From the NCBI RefSeq assembly GCF_009389715.1, contig NW_024067689.1, positions 372,001 through 436,000 of the forward strand: a DNA stretch of 64,000 nucleotides, in the 5' to 3' direction. Of this stretch, positions 9,290 through 20,202 are shown piece after piece. The notes under the pieces were generated by a model. That model saw only the letters and a list, made by a program, of their open reading frames with translations. It made no database searches and was not told where the DNA came from. This DNA comes from Phoenix dactylifera. Lineage: Eukaryota > Streptophyta > Magnoliopsida > Arecales > Arecaceae. Every line of letters starts with the position of its first letter. Position 1 is the stretch's first letter. The position numbers and the translations under genes were made by a program.

Positions 9290-11086
9290 TGGTGGGGACC
9301 AAGTGTCGGTCATGCACTTCCCACACCAAAGAGTCCCTCTTAGCTTCTTGGCGTTGGCCAAATCAAGGTGTGCCGCCTTGACCGAATATAAATAGCGCCA
9401 GCCAAAGGGAATTTCGGCACTTTGCTCCTCCAAACTCCAAGTATGCTCGGCTATGGATGGAGTCTTGCACTCCTCTTCGGAATTTAAAGCTTTGTTGGCC
9501 AATGAAGACCACTCATATGAGAATGCAGAGGCATCAAAGGCAACTTTGATTCAAAGTGAAAAGGAAATACAATGTTCTAAGGAGGGTTGATGGTTCCCTG
9601 CCTTAGCCTAATCCAAGGGAGGTTGATGTACCCTACCTTAGCCCAAGTCCCTTAGGACCGAATTAGGCAATATGCCTACCCAAGCCTAATGGCCGAATGC
9701 ACTTTACAAGTGGCAAACTAAACAATAACCAAAAGTCCCTCCCCCCACTCAATTCGGATCTATTTGTAGACTCCCTACATTGCCATGCATTGGCTTCCTT
9801 TTGGCTGGCTGTTGGTATGCTTTGGCAACTCCTTTGGAACTTCCATTGCAGAGTTTGCTGTCTTAATTCGGTTGCCATTTGGTTGCTGTCATTGGTTTGG
9901 CTGCTTGCTTGTCTTGGCGGTGGTTGCTTGTAGTTTCTTGCTGTTGCTGGCATTGGCCTGCAGTTATGGTTGTCGGCGGTTTCTTGCTGTTGGCCAAGCT
10001 TTAGCTACTGCAGAGGCCTTGGTTTGGTTGGATTTAGCTGCTGGCACTCTTCTGTGCTTGCCTCTACAGATGGCTGATCTTGTGGTTATGGTCCGGCGCA
10101 CTGGTTCTACCCGTGTCGCGCGCGGTCTGGTGGGCTGCGCATTGGCATTGGCAAGCCAAGCGCCGCCCTTGCTTTCCCGTGCCTGACCTCTTGGTTCGCG
10201 GCTTGACCCTCTGGTTGCTTGGGCGCTGACGGTCTGGCCGCTGGGCGCTGGCCGCCTGGTCGCTAGCCGCCTGGTCGCTGGGCGGTTGCTGCTTGTTGGC
10301 TCCCGCGCGCGCATGAGCTCGGTTGGCTGATGGTTGGCGCGCTCGAGCGGTTGCCTCCTGTTGTGCACGGCACACGCGCGCGCTGGTCTTGGGCGCCACG
10401 GGTCCGCGCGTGCCGACGGTTGCCTTCCGTTGCTTCTGGCGCGTGCGCGCGTCGGTATTGGGCGCCAAGGGCCCGCGCGTGCTGGCGGTTGCCATCCGTT
10501 GCTTCTGGCCTATGCGCGCGTTGGTCTTGCGCGCCACGGGCCCGCGCGCATAGCTGATTTTTGGCGCGCGTCGGCGGTTGCCGCCCGTTGGCTGCCCCTT
10601 GCCTGTGCGTCTGCTGTGCCTTGGTGCGCGTTGGTCGTTGCTGTCCGTTGGCTGCCTTTGGCCTGCGCGTGTCTTGGCTTGTGCTGGGATTGCCTTGGCC
10701 GCGCTTGCGCCTATCCCGTTGTCGGTTGCCTGTGGGTGCACACGCGCATTGGTCTGGACCGAAGGCATCCAGACCTTGCGCGCGGCTGGATAATTGGCCT
10801 GGCCCTCCTGGCCATTCGGTTTGCCTTGCGCTTGGTCCTTGTGGCCTGATGCTTGTCTCGGTTGCAGGGGCGCCCCAGCCGAAGGTCTGCGGCCTTGGGC
10901 GTGCCTCTGCTGTGCCCTGTCGATGTTGCCATTGGCCCAGCCTTTGCCTACCAAGGCTGGCCGAACCTCGATTGTGCCCCAAGGAAGGATAAATGGCCAC
11001 TAGGTGGACATGAGCCTTGCTCTTGCTCCGCCTTGGCCTCTATGATTTGGCTGATTTGGTGAGGTGATATAGAGGGAACCTCACCA
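9290..11086 (-). repeat. 5' LTR of the chromovirus
   Basis: Near-identical to 3993-5783. For minus-strand transcription a TATA-like TATTTATA lies at 9394-9387, close to the inner end, so U3 would be about 1.7 kb and R-U5 only about 70 bp. U3 carries the GC-rich 69-bp repeats. Several minus-strand and plus-strand frames stay open for 200-300 codons here. This is expected from GC-rich sequence with few TA-containing stop triplets and is not by itself evidence of a protein. Confidence 0.92.
10378..10590 (-). repeat. 69-bp tandem repeats in the 5' LTR
   Basis: Cores at 10382, 10451 and 10520 are exactly 69 bp apart, with shorter diverged units beyond. They match the array in the other LTR, so they predate this insertion. 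Confidence 0.8.
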
Positions 11087-11294
11087 CCAGCCTCTTCGTC
11101 CCATGCGGTTGCACTGCATAACCCCTCCATGCCTTGCCCACTATGAAAGAAGTTGTCCACGTCGGGTTCGTGGGATTGTGGGAAAGTTTCATTAAGCCCC
11201 CAGCCATTAATTAGTCCGAGGGGACTAGTGAGGAGGGGGGTGGTGGAAAAAGTGGTGTAAAGAGTGTTAGCCTCTGTAAAGAAAGCATCTTCTG

Positions 11295-11298
<4 letters not shown>

Positions 11299-11348
<50 letters not shown>
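11299..11348. repeat. (GA)n microsatellite
   Basis: About 50 bp of AG/GA dinucleotides interrupted once by AT, lying in the distal part of the solo LTR. Confidence 0.95.
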
Positions 11349-11552
11349 CGCTTGGGAGAGGAGTACTTTGGGAGTTGAAGAGAAGAGATAGCCTCTGTAG
11401 TAGGGAGTTGACCTTGTAACAGAGAGAGAGTCCAATAGGTGTACGAGAACTCTTCCCAATAAAACCCCTTGGTCCCAAAACTTTTCTCTCTCCTATTTTG
11501 AGGATCAGAACAAAGGCTTTGCTATCCTACCGTCCTCCTTAGGATCAATCTT

Positions 11553-12310
11553 CAGCCCTATTGCACATTAAAAACCAATTAAGATGGCCTTCCTCACAAG
11601 AAGTTTTGACCATTCTGATAATGGCTCGAGTAGTGTATTATCAGCAAAGTGCACAGTCCTGATTTCTATTGCTAGAATAAATAAACCTGGTGATAGATGG
11701 TCTCCTAGGTTAATCCTCCATTGCACCCTATCCACTTTAATGGACCATTAAGCAAGACTAATAGAAGAATTTAGCAGCATTCTAATCTAACCAATCCACT
11801 TTCGGGTGACCTTCTTGCCCCTAATTTAAAAAAGAGATTTCCAGCTTTGTCTGTCAGAGGCTTTTTGGCAATCCAACTTCCATAGGATAGCCTTGTAGCT
11901 GGTTCTTTTATAGAAGGCTACAATTTCAAGTTACCAAATAAAAAAGGCTACAATTTCATGGTTACTCAAGTTCTCCAAAATACACCTTCCTTTCACAAAA
12001 GTTGTTTGACAATCATCAACCAAACTTAGGAGAAACTTAGCCAGATTCAAAGCAAGTGCTTTTGCTATGATTTTGTAAAGGTTGTTCAAATAACTAATAG
12101 AGCAAAGGCCTTGTGCTTGGGTAAACCTTCCTTCTTTGGAATCAAAGCAAGATATGCATAGTTAATACACTCAAATTCTAAAGTTCCACGGTAGAACTCC
12201 TCAAACATTGCAAGGATATCAAGGTTTAGTTCATTTCCAAAATCTTTGGTGGAATGATTCAGGAGCATCACTAGACTTGATGTGGACCACTTGATCACTG
12301 CAGGTACCAT
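11553..12310 (-). pseudogene. LINE pol remnant, upstream (catalytic RT) part
   Basis: On the minus strand 12310-12086 encodes LAMFEEFYRGTLEFECINYA then LALIPKKEG, the characteristic start of plant L1-type reverse transcriptase. About 11720-11610 encodes LSPGLFILAIE and HFADNTLL, corresponding to the QGDPLSP...FADDTL catalytic box; the second aspartate reads Asn. 11570-11553 enters the GLKI motif that continues at 3473. Endonuclease is not seen upstream, so the copy was probably 5' truncated. Many stops and frame changes show it is long dead. Confidence 0.75.
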
Positions 12311-12560
12311 TTGATATGGACTACTTTAGCAACTACAAAAAAATTAGACAAGGTCCAAATACACTCAAAGTCTAATTAAGGTTCCACGGTAGAACTCCTC
12401 AAACATTGCAAGGATATCAAGGTTTAGTTCATTTCTACAATTTTTAGTCGAATGATTCATAAGGATCACTAGACTTGATGTGAACCACTTTATCACCACA
12501 GGTATGATTTGATATAGATGACTTTGGCAACTATGAATAAAATCAGATAAGGTCCAAGAG
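12168..12560. repeat. Tandem duplication (about 192-200-bp unit) at the LINE end
   Basis: A segment starting ACACTCAAA(T/G)TCTAA and containing GTTCCACGGTAGAACTCCTC is present at 12168-12359 and again at 12360-12560, with scattered differences. It duplicates part of the LINE RT start together with adjacent non-LINE sequence. Confidence 0.7.
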
Positions 12561-13590
12561 TAAGATCCACTATTTCAGGAAACCAGTGATGAGCCAAACT
12601 TTCAAAAGCCATATCTTAGTCATACGATGCCCAATTAAAATGATCTTTTTTTAAAATTGGATAACTCTTCGAGATTTAAAACTTAGAATAAAACCCTATA
12701 ACATTAAAATGGGCTGAAATTCATCCTTTGGACTTCGAAGCAGGCCGGTCAAACCTTTTTTTTTTCGAGAAAGATTTTGATCAAATATATTTCTCAATTC
12801 ATGAAGAATTATATGGAGCAATGGAAGCAAAAGTTGACATAAAAGTCAAGATATACTTCTATAAGATTTTAATTAGTTTGCATAATTATTTTTATTTGTC
12901 ATATTTATTTTTGACAATCTAATCTTATTCGAGCTAGAAAAGAAATTTGATTTGAATTATGCAAGAAAGGACCTCACTACTATTATAAATAGGAGCTATG
13001 TGCCTCAATTTATGTGCGGATTATTAATTAAAAAACAAGGAGGGCATAAACCTACCCTCCCAATTTTTTTTATTTTTTTTTGAAAAATTCAAGTTGAGTT
13101 GGTTAAAGAATTTTTTTCTTGCCAATCAACTCATAAAATGTCACAATAAATTCATACAATCTCGGCAATTTAGTTTTTGAAAAGCAAGCATATATTCTTA
13201 ATTTTTCTAGTAAAAAGTCAAACCTAAAAAGCATTTTTTTAGCACATGATTTTAGTAGATCAACTGATCAAGCATCAACAATTTTCAAAATTAGAAGAAC
13301 TTTTACCATAATGGCCTTTGCCAGATTATAACATAAAAAGAGCATTGGTTTTGAAAGAAAACCAACCACTTGAGACAGATTTTAAATTTTTATTTATATT
13401 TAATTTGATTAAAATATAATCAAAATGTCATTTGGAATTTTGAAACTAAAATAGTAATGAACAATGTGCACAAGAAAAAGATGTAAATATAAATATAAAA
13501 AGAATTAATAAAAATCATTAAATTGAAAATTATATAAAGAATTGAAGTTTTATCCAATATAACTATTAAAAACTTAATTTAAATCGACAC
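12561..13590. other. AT-rich intergenic DNA
   Basis: No gene, tRNA or structured repeat recognised. The stretch is strongly AT-rich, with T and A runs, up to the RRP41 promoter. Confidence 0.6.
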
Positions 13591-13598
13591 TCGATCAT

Positions 13599-13606
13599 TA
13601 TAAAAT
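13599..13606 (+). promoter_or_regulatory. Probable TATA box of RRP41
   Basis: TATAAAAT lies 98 bp upstream of the start codon. This leaves room for a roughly 70-bp leader that is GC-rich, unlike the AT-rich DNA before it. Confidence 0.55.
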
Positions 13607-13660
13607 AATTTAGACCCTATAGGTGCTTTCCGGCCGCGCTTGAGGGGAACCCTGTAGCTA

Positions 13661-13667
13661 AAACCCT
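13661..13667 (+). promoter_or_regulatory. Telo-box-like AAACCCT in the leader
   Basis: AAACCCT within the probable 5' leader. This motif is common near the start of plant genes for ribosome and RNA-processing factors, which suits an exosome subunit. It is short, so chance occurrence is possible. Confidence 0.4.
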
Positions 13668-13703
13668 CTTCGTGTCCCTCGGCTACTCCCAGCTATTCCG
13701 ACC

Positions 13704-16700
13704 ATGGAGTACGTGAATCCCCTCACTGGCTTTCGCTTAGATGGTCGCCGTCCCAACGAAGTACCAATCTCTCTCTCGCTCTCTCATTCTTCTATTTGAT
13801 TTTATTTTGTTCACGACCTCGCTTTCGTTTGATTGCAGATGAGGCAGATTCGTGGAGAGATCGGCGTTGTTGCCAAGGCCGATGGGTATGGTTTTTTTTG
13901 GCCTTTTTTTGGTTTCTTTCCCCTTTGTTCCTATCAAGAAACTGTATAAGGAGGCAAGGAGGGAAAAATTAACGAGTTTTGGTTTCTGTTTGGGTTTGGA
14001 TGGATGCAGCTCTGCCCTTTTCGAGATGGGAAACACCAAGGTTATCGCTGCTGTGTATGGACCCAGAGAGGTTTGAACTCCCAAATCCTTCCCTTTCTTT
14101 TCTATAACCCTCTGTTGTTTGTTTTTATGGACTTAAAAATTTATTCCTGCCATGCTTGTACCCGTTTGTTCGTATTTGTTTTTTCTTCTTGATTTGTTTA
14201 CTTGTCCACTCCGATGGTATCAAATCTATTCGATGAAATGAAAGAGGCTTAAAAGAGAATGGGATCATATGAAAGAGGCTTCAAATAGAAAAGAATTATT
14301 AGAAGAGATGGTTAACAGCCCCAAATTTTAATCTTTCCCTAAAATTTGTGTCTCATTATTTGAATTTCTGAACAAATTAGCTTTGATTCTTGAACCTTCA
14401 GGTCCAGAATAAGGGCCAACAGATTAACAATCGAGCACTGGTAACTCTTGCCCCTCTGCAACTTCCATTTTTGAGCACCAAAAGTTTCTTTTTGAGATGC
14501 ATGTACATCTTCTTGTATGTTGTAATTGCATCTACAGGTACGCTGTGAGTATAGTATGGCTAATTTTAGCACCGGAGATAGGAGAAGAAGACCGAAAGGT
14601 GACAGGTGAATCCCCTTCAAAGCAATTGGAAAGTTCTTTGTTTGCCAATTTCTGTATAGTGGTTTATGTTCTTGTTCATGAAGAGTTTTGATGCTGTCTT
14701 GGCACTATAGAGCTGTAGTTATCATGATGTAGAGCTACATGTAAGAATTTTCAGAGTATTTGATTCTGGCATAATATGCATATAAATATAGTCTGCTGGA
14801 ACTTACCAGATAGGGTAAAAAAGGAGTCACCTAATGATGAGTCCCACTCTCCCTGTGGCGACTCTAGATTATATTTTAGCTCAGTTAAATTTTGTCTTTC
14901 TGTTCTTGCTCTACTAGATGGAAAAATTGACAAGATATAATTTATTGGTACATGTGAATTTATATGAACATGATTATATGCTACTTAGGAGGGTAGATAT
15001 GTGTTATCACCTTGATTTACGGGTAAACATATTTGATCCTGTCCTCCTGGCAGGCGGTCTACTGAAATATCTTTAGTTATTCGCCAAACCATGGAGGCAT
15101 GTATCTTGACACATTTATTGCCACATTCCCAGGTCAGTCTCCTTGTCCTTGGGCATTGCTTGTTAGAACTTAATGAATCAGTTTCTGTTTCTTTTCTAAC
15201 GGTTCTTTCTTCATATGTTTTCTAGATTGATATATTTGTCCAAGTTCTTCAAGCTGATGGTGGTATGTTAGACATTCTTGTCTTCACTGGGGCTCATCGA
15301 GTTACTTTTTCATGAACTGGTTTAGATATTTTGATAGCAACTATTGTGTTCTTGATGTTTATCTCCATTCCCCCCTGCCTCCCAATCATCATACACCTCA
15401 TTCTAGTGTAATGAACTGAAAGATCACTGCCATCTCTATGTTTCAATTATCTGAATACGGTCTTCTTCACTATAGGAACAAGATCAGCATGCATCAATGC
15501 TGCAACATTAGCGCTTGCAGATGCTGGGATTCCAATGCGTGATATAGTTACCTCCTGTAGTGCTGGATATCTTTGCTCCACTCCTTTGCTTGGTATGACT
15601 ACTTGCTTTTTGGTGGATTTGCATAACTATCTCTATCAGAATATTAGCAGCATTGATAGAAATTTGTTGATTGCCTTATGGACAGATCTAAACTATATAG
15701 AGGATAGTGCTGGAGGCCCAGATGTCACGGTGGGCATGCTTGCAAAGATGGATAAAGTCACTCTTCTTCAGGTTTATAACTAAAGACAATTATAGATTGA
15801 TCTTCAAATTTCATTGGCAGTACATATTCTAGTTAGCATGTCTCTATTCCTGGATTGCTGCTTATCGAGTTCCATGGCCTTATCTTTGCTCAAACAATCA
15901 TAAATAATTTTTATTTGCAGTGTGCCAATATGCAGCAGGTAGTATGACAGTCATTTTATTTTATTTATTTATTTAGTTTAGATTATTAATAACAATTTCA
16001 TAACTTGAGTTAATATATATGTTTACAGCTTTGTGCTTAATTCATTACTTCTAGTTTAACATATATATGTGTAATTAAAACATTTTCTGAAAGAAATGTT
16101 CTATTCTATGCAGACATTGTTAAGGTTTATAAGTTGTCTTTGCAGAAATTTTAGTGAAAAATGAATAAGAGATACAGCTATCATGCTGTTATCTGAATGG
16201 ATCTTATTTTCCCTAATAATGAAACAATTCTAAGCTGTATTTTATGAGCAAACAAACCTTTGTTCTAGCTTATCTTGAATTGGTCGAAATTCATTGTTTC
16301 TGTAAAATTGATTATTATTTGATATAAAATGTTGGTTTCATCAAATCAATAAAATATAGCTCTTAATATTATCATGTCTATTTGATATCTGAACTGTCTA
16401 GGCATCACAAAGGAGTGACAGTTTTCATAGAAAAACTGCAAAACAATTTTGTTATCTTTCATTTAATTCATAACATAATCTTACTACAAAGTAACCGATA
16501 ATACTGAGAAACTGCACATTCAGTTCTTTTGATTCCTACATATCTGTTAATGTGTGTATGATTCTGGAAATATCGTGATGAGTGCAAATTCTTTCTTTGG
16601 GACCTGAATCTAGAATTTCTAGATTATAGGAGTATAAATATGTTTGACTTTGGTGTGCGGCTTTACTGTTTTCGTGGCTCATGCACAGTTTCTCTTGAGT

Positions 16701-17111
16701 TCATTTTGATGTCATTGATGGTTTTGTTGCTTAAATCTCAGATGGATGCAAAGCTACCAATGGATATTTTTGAAAATGTAATGCAACTTGCAATAGAAGG
16801 ATGCAAAGCAGTAGCTCACTACATACGAGAAGTAAGAGATGTTGTACTTCTCTTACATTTGTTCACATTTTCAAAATTTGTTTTGCTTTTAGAGTATCCG
16901 TTAATTTTTACTTTATCCTTATCTTTTGTATTCTTATGCTATGCTCTGCATACTTCTAAAAAGATTATATCAGATGCCATGATGCACAAGCTAAAATATG
17001 GATGCCCCCATTACCTGCTTGCCACTAATTTGTGTATGTTTCCTGATGGCTGATCTGATACAGGTTCTACTGGAGCACACAAAGCAGCTGGAGTGTCATC
17101 GTGGTGCATAG
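13704..17111 (+). CDS. RRP41: Exosome complex component RRP41 homologue
   Basis: RRP41 is an RNase PH-fold subunit of the nine-subunit exosome ring that degrades and trims RNA in nucleus and cytoplasm; the plant protein is reported to retain phosphorolytic activity. Eleven exons with GT-AG junctions: 13704-13760, 13839-13885, 14010-14070, 14402-14440, 14538-14605, 15054-15132, 15226-15262, 15476-15592, 15686-15771, 16742-16831, 17064-17111. They total 729 nt and encode 242 residues, matching the family length of about 241. Conserved landmarks are GFRLDGRRPNE at the start, MGNTKVIAAVYGP near residue 45, the STGDRRRRPKGDRRS loop, ADGGTRSACINAATLALADAG near residue 140, and LLEHTKQLE before the stop. 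The ATG at 13704 gives the expected MEYVNPLTG start. The reading frame is intact throughout, unlike the neighbouring genes. Confidence 0.96.
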
Positions 17112-18218
17112 CAGATCGGTTTAAGGTACTCCCTCTACTTCTTAGGGCTAACCTGGGCTTCTTGTGCTTTTTCTGGTCCTTTTTTTGCTTAGGTTTTAAT
17201 CTTACAGCTTCTCTCATCATTTCAGTTATGAAATTCACTGCTGGAAACTGATACTTAGGTTTTGGGAGTGGGCCCGGATATTATACCTATTTGAATATTT
17301 TTGGTTCGATTGTAAAATGGAAAGTTAAAGACCTGGATTAAACTCAATATTGAATAATTAGAAATAACATGACTCAACCAAATCGTATCTCATTAATTCA
17401 CAAATTCTGATTCTCATCTTTCCTTTCTTTACTTCATCAACATTTATCCCTTACAATAACTGAATTGCTTATCCATAGTCTATATAAATAATAAAAGATA
17501 ATTGTTTCTCTTTCTACCTTCTATTTACAGTTTGAAGATTGCATGATATTATGTAACCACTACAGGATCTCTGGTCACTGGGGATTTGGGAGATTGTGTT
17601 TCTTTAAGAAAATTTCCTACTTCAAGCAATTTAGTTGCACTTGATTAAACTTCATTTTTGTATCATTCTGCGAACCTCTAAAACACTCCATTTTGTGGAT
17701 TACTTTTTTAAGTTAGATCCAAATGTGCGAAGTAAACTTTTTTGATTACGGGTTGTGTAATTACCATGTTGCTGCGCTGCAGGTGAATTGGCTTTGGGCT
17801 GAGCGTTAGTACATCGAGCGTATCAGTGCTCCACTTAAGTAAAAATGAAATTGCACTTTCGGCGAAGATAATGTTTCAGAGATTGTGGCAGTCAAATGCT
17901 TGCATCATGTTCTTTCCACAGGGTACAAGGACGGGTTTTCATGTGATATCATCCGCTCACTATGTAGTCAGACTAGAGGCCCTTTGTTTCTTCCACAGGG
18001 AATTTTAGTTGGTCGGATTCCAAGTTTTCAAGGCTGAAAAACATGGACTAATAGCATTTTGGTCCATTAACACTTTATTAAGTGATTCTGGTTATACCTA
18101 GTTGTCAACAAATTCTCGAAGGAAAGTGCATATTTAAAGCTTTCTTGCTAATTGTTCTGTACATGGTATTGCGTACATTCACTGATTCAAAATTTTACAG
18201 TAGGTAAGGAGAAAACTG
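17112..18218 (+). other. RRP41 3' flank, no further gene assigned
   Basis: The RRP41 3' UTR must begin here, but no clear poly(A) signal was chosen among several AT-rich candidates. A short open stretch at 17826-18008 contains FFPQGTRTG, which superficially recalls an acyltransferase FPEGTRS motif. Nothing else supports that reading. Confidence 0.4.
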
Positions 18219-18422
18219 ATGTTTGGATCACCTGCAATTTCTACTTTTCCATGTGCTCGGAAGACACTTGAGTTGGAGGTGATTTTACGAGATGCTCCAG
18301 GGATGGCTGCACTAGATATAAAAAAAGATGCAATTCTAGAGTGGTTGATGTCTGGTATCCAGGGATTCCAAAGTTACATAGAGAAACCTGATAGATTTGT
18401 TGTCTTGGGTCAGGGAGAATGA
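18219..18422 (+). CDS. Possible terminal exon of an unknown protein
   Basis: An open frame of 67 codons ends at a TGA (18420-18422) and has balanced, protein-like composition, with LELEVILRDAPGMAALDIKK followed by an amphipathic stretch and KPDRFVVLGQGE. It is preceded by a pyrimidine-rich TTTTACAG acceptor-like site near 18200. I do not recognise the family and cannot find convincing upstream exons on the plus strand. It could be the last exon of a degraded gene, an alternative terminal exon, or chance. Confidence 0.3.
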   Translation: MFGSPAISTFPCARKTLELEVILRDAPGMAALDIKKDAILEWLMSGIQGFQSYIEKPDRFVVLGQGE

Positions 18423-20202
18423 GCCATAGGGGAGACTGGTCCTTGTTTCAAACCCAAGACGCAATGTGGTCTAGGTTGGGTCGATCACAGCCTGATTCAT
18501 AATTGATTCAGTTCATATTCTCTGCATCCTTGCCCCTTATTTTCTTCACCTTTTATGCCGGTGCAGCATTTGATGGGTGGCAAACTCCATATTATTGGGT
18601 TCAGCAACATTCATGAATTTGATTAGATATGATCTCTCTTCTGTGCTTATTTTAAAGATCTATTAGTTAGTGCTGTATCTGCAGCACGGAATAAATTCCA
18701 CCTAAAGATCTAAGGACAATTTGATTGCTTTACCATTGTAGCTAATATTTCTCCCTAAACTTGTAGGAAAAATTTGCAGCCGGGGCATCGGCTGCCAGCC
18801 TGAAGAAGTGGACCTTCTTTTGGCAGGCTAGCAATTGTTTTCTGAGAACAGTTACCTTGGAAAATAGTTATGAAATCTTAAAGTTCCTCGAAACCATTCA
18901 AGAGATTGTAATTGTCCAAGCTCATTTAATTTCTTATGAGGGTCAGGTTGAGCCTGGATGCTATATGCCACCCAATGGATGCTACTGCTTCTAAACCCCT
19001 GGCCGGATTGGTTTTCTAAGGGAAGCAGAAATGCTGCCGAACTGCATGAAAACCGCTGAACCAAGAAGAAGAAACACGTGAATTGGAAACAAACCCGTGA
19101 CCGCGTGTTCATCTAGAAATCCTTAACCAATAATTGCTTGTTGATAACTTATCAGCATTATAATTATATCTATTTTATTCAAAAGATCATTTACTTATTA
19201 TTTAAAATAATCAGTTCCAATAAAAAGCAAACAATTCTTTGATGAAAAAATTAAAGAAAAAAATAGTTTGGATACTATAAAATTTTACTATTGGCAAAAA
19301 AAAGTAAATTTTATATATTTTTCTATATTATATACAATTTTATTACATTTTTAAAATTAAATGAATCATACTTTTCGATCTATACTACAATTAAAAAGGT
19401 AGTATAGAATGTAAATCAATGTACTTTAAAAAGTGGTATTTAATAAAAAAAATAATAAATTATGTTCATCAATTAATAAAGAATTACAGATAGTTGTGCA
19501 TATTTATATATTATTTATTTTTCTATATTTTTAATTATTACTCAGTTTGACTGATTATTACTCACCGGTTCGATTTTTGTAGCTATGATTCATTTGGAAT
19601 TGTATGGATTTTCCTTCCAGAGGATAGGGAGGAGTTCAATTTATATACTTATGCACCATAACCATAGAATTTAGATATCCATAATCTGATTACATTTGAA
19701 AACTTCATCATGCCAAATTAATGCCCACAGCCGGTAACCATCACTTGCAGTAAATTTATACAATACTACTTGCATTCCTAACAAAGCAGAAAAACCAAGA
19801 CCATAATAACAGCGTTCTGATGATATATACGTTTATTCAGAACCAGGTTTGTGATAATGACATCTGTCATAATACTGTATTGGCCTTTGCTTTAAAACTA
19901 TGGCTGAGACGGTTGACCTTAGTTATCAGACTCCGGGGGAAGAATCTCAGGTTTAGAACGAGCAACATGTAATCAAGTTTAGCAGCGAGATGCGCACCGG
20001 GCTCCTACTCTCATACTTTCTGCTGCTCAAGTAACTATATCAATCATGAACAAACAATTGATGACACCATTCCAACATGAGATGTTATTTTCCTTATACT
20101 GCCATGTCATGAAAATTTCCTGCAAGTTAAATATCTCAGATGCATCACAGACATACGCTGAACATGGTAAAAAGTAGTGTGCAAATTGGTGCTGGTCTGT
20201 CT
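18423..20202. other. Intergenic region between RRP41 and the epimerase gene
   Basis: Contains the 3' UTR of the convergent epimerase gene near 20.0-20.2 kb. A very AT-rich block lies at about 19130-19560. No additional gene or repeat family was recognised. Confidence 0.5.

Larger units (their letters stand above)
3993..11086 (-). mobile_element. Ty3 chromovirus LTR retrotransposon, RT/RNase H deleted
   Basis: Two LTRs of about 1.79 kb (3993-5783 and 9290-11086) flank a 3.5-kb interior. The element is bounded by a perfect 5-bp target duplication CCAGC (3988-3992 and 11087-11091). On the minus strand the order is LTR, primer-site candidate, gag, protease, integrase with a chromodomain-like end, polypurine tract, LTR. 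Reverse transcriptase and RNase H are absent: the reading passes from the post-protease linker straight to the integrase zinc-binding region near 7265. Six nonsense codons and one frameshift also disable it. Over the first 330 bp the LTRs differ at about 10 sites (about 3 percent), suggesting a fairly recent insertion. It could only have moved after the deletion with help from a related intact element. Confidence 0.92.
3474..11547. mobile_element. Solo LTR (about 975 bp) interrupted by the chromovirus
   Basis: The outer element runs 3474-3992 and 11092-11547. It has TG...CA ends with 6-bp inverted termini (TGATCC at 3474, GGATCA ending at 11547) and is bracketed by a perfect 5-bp target duplication ATCTT (3469-3473 and 11548-11552). 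Removing it and one ATCTT copy rejoins the LINE reading at its conserved GLKIN motif, which confirms the insertion. Only about 975 bp of its own sequence remains, with no coding domain, so it is best read as a solo LTR left by recombination. A small degenerate tandem repeat and a GA microsatellite lie in it. Its orientation is not determined. Confidence 0.72.

Noticed and set aside
17826-18008. FFPQGTRTG stretch as an acyltransferase motif
   Set aside because: Only one short motif resembles the family; neither the HxxxxD box nor any neighbouring exon was found.
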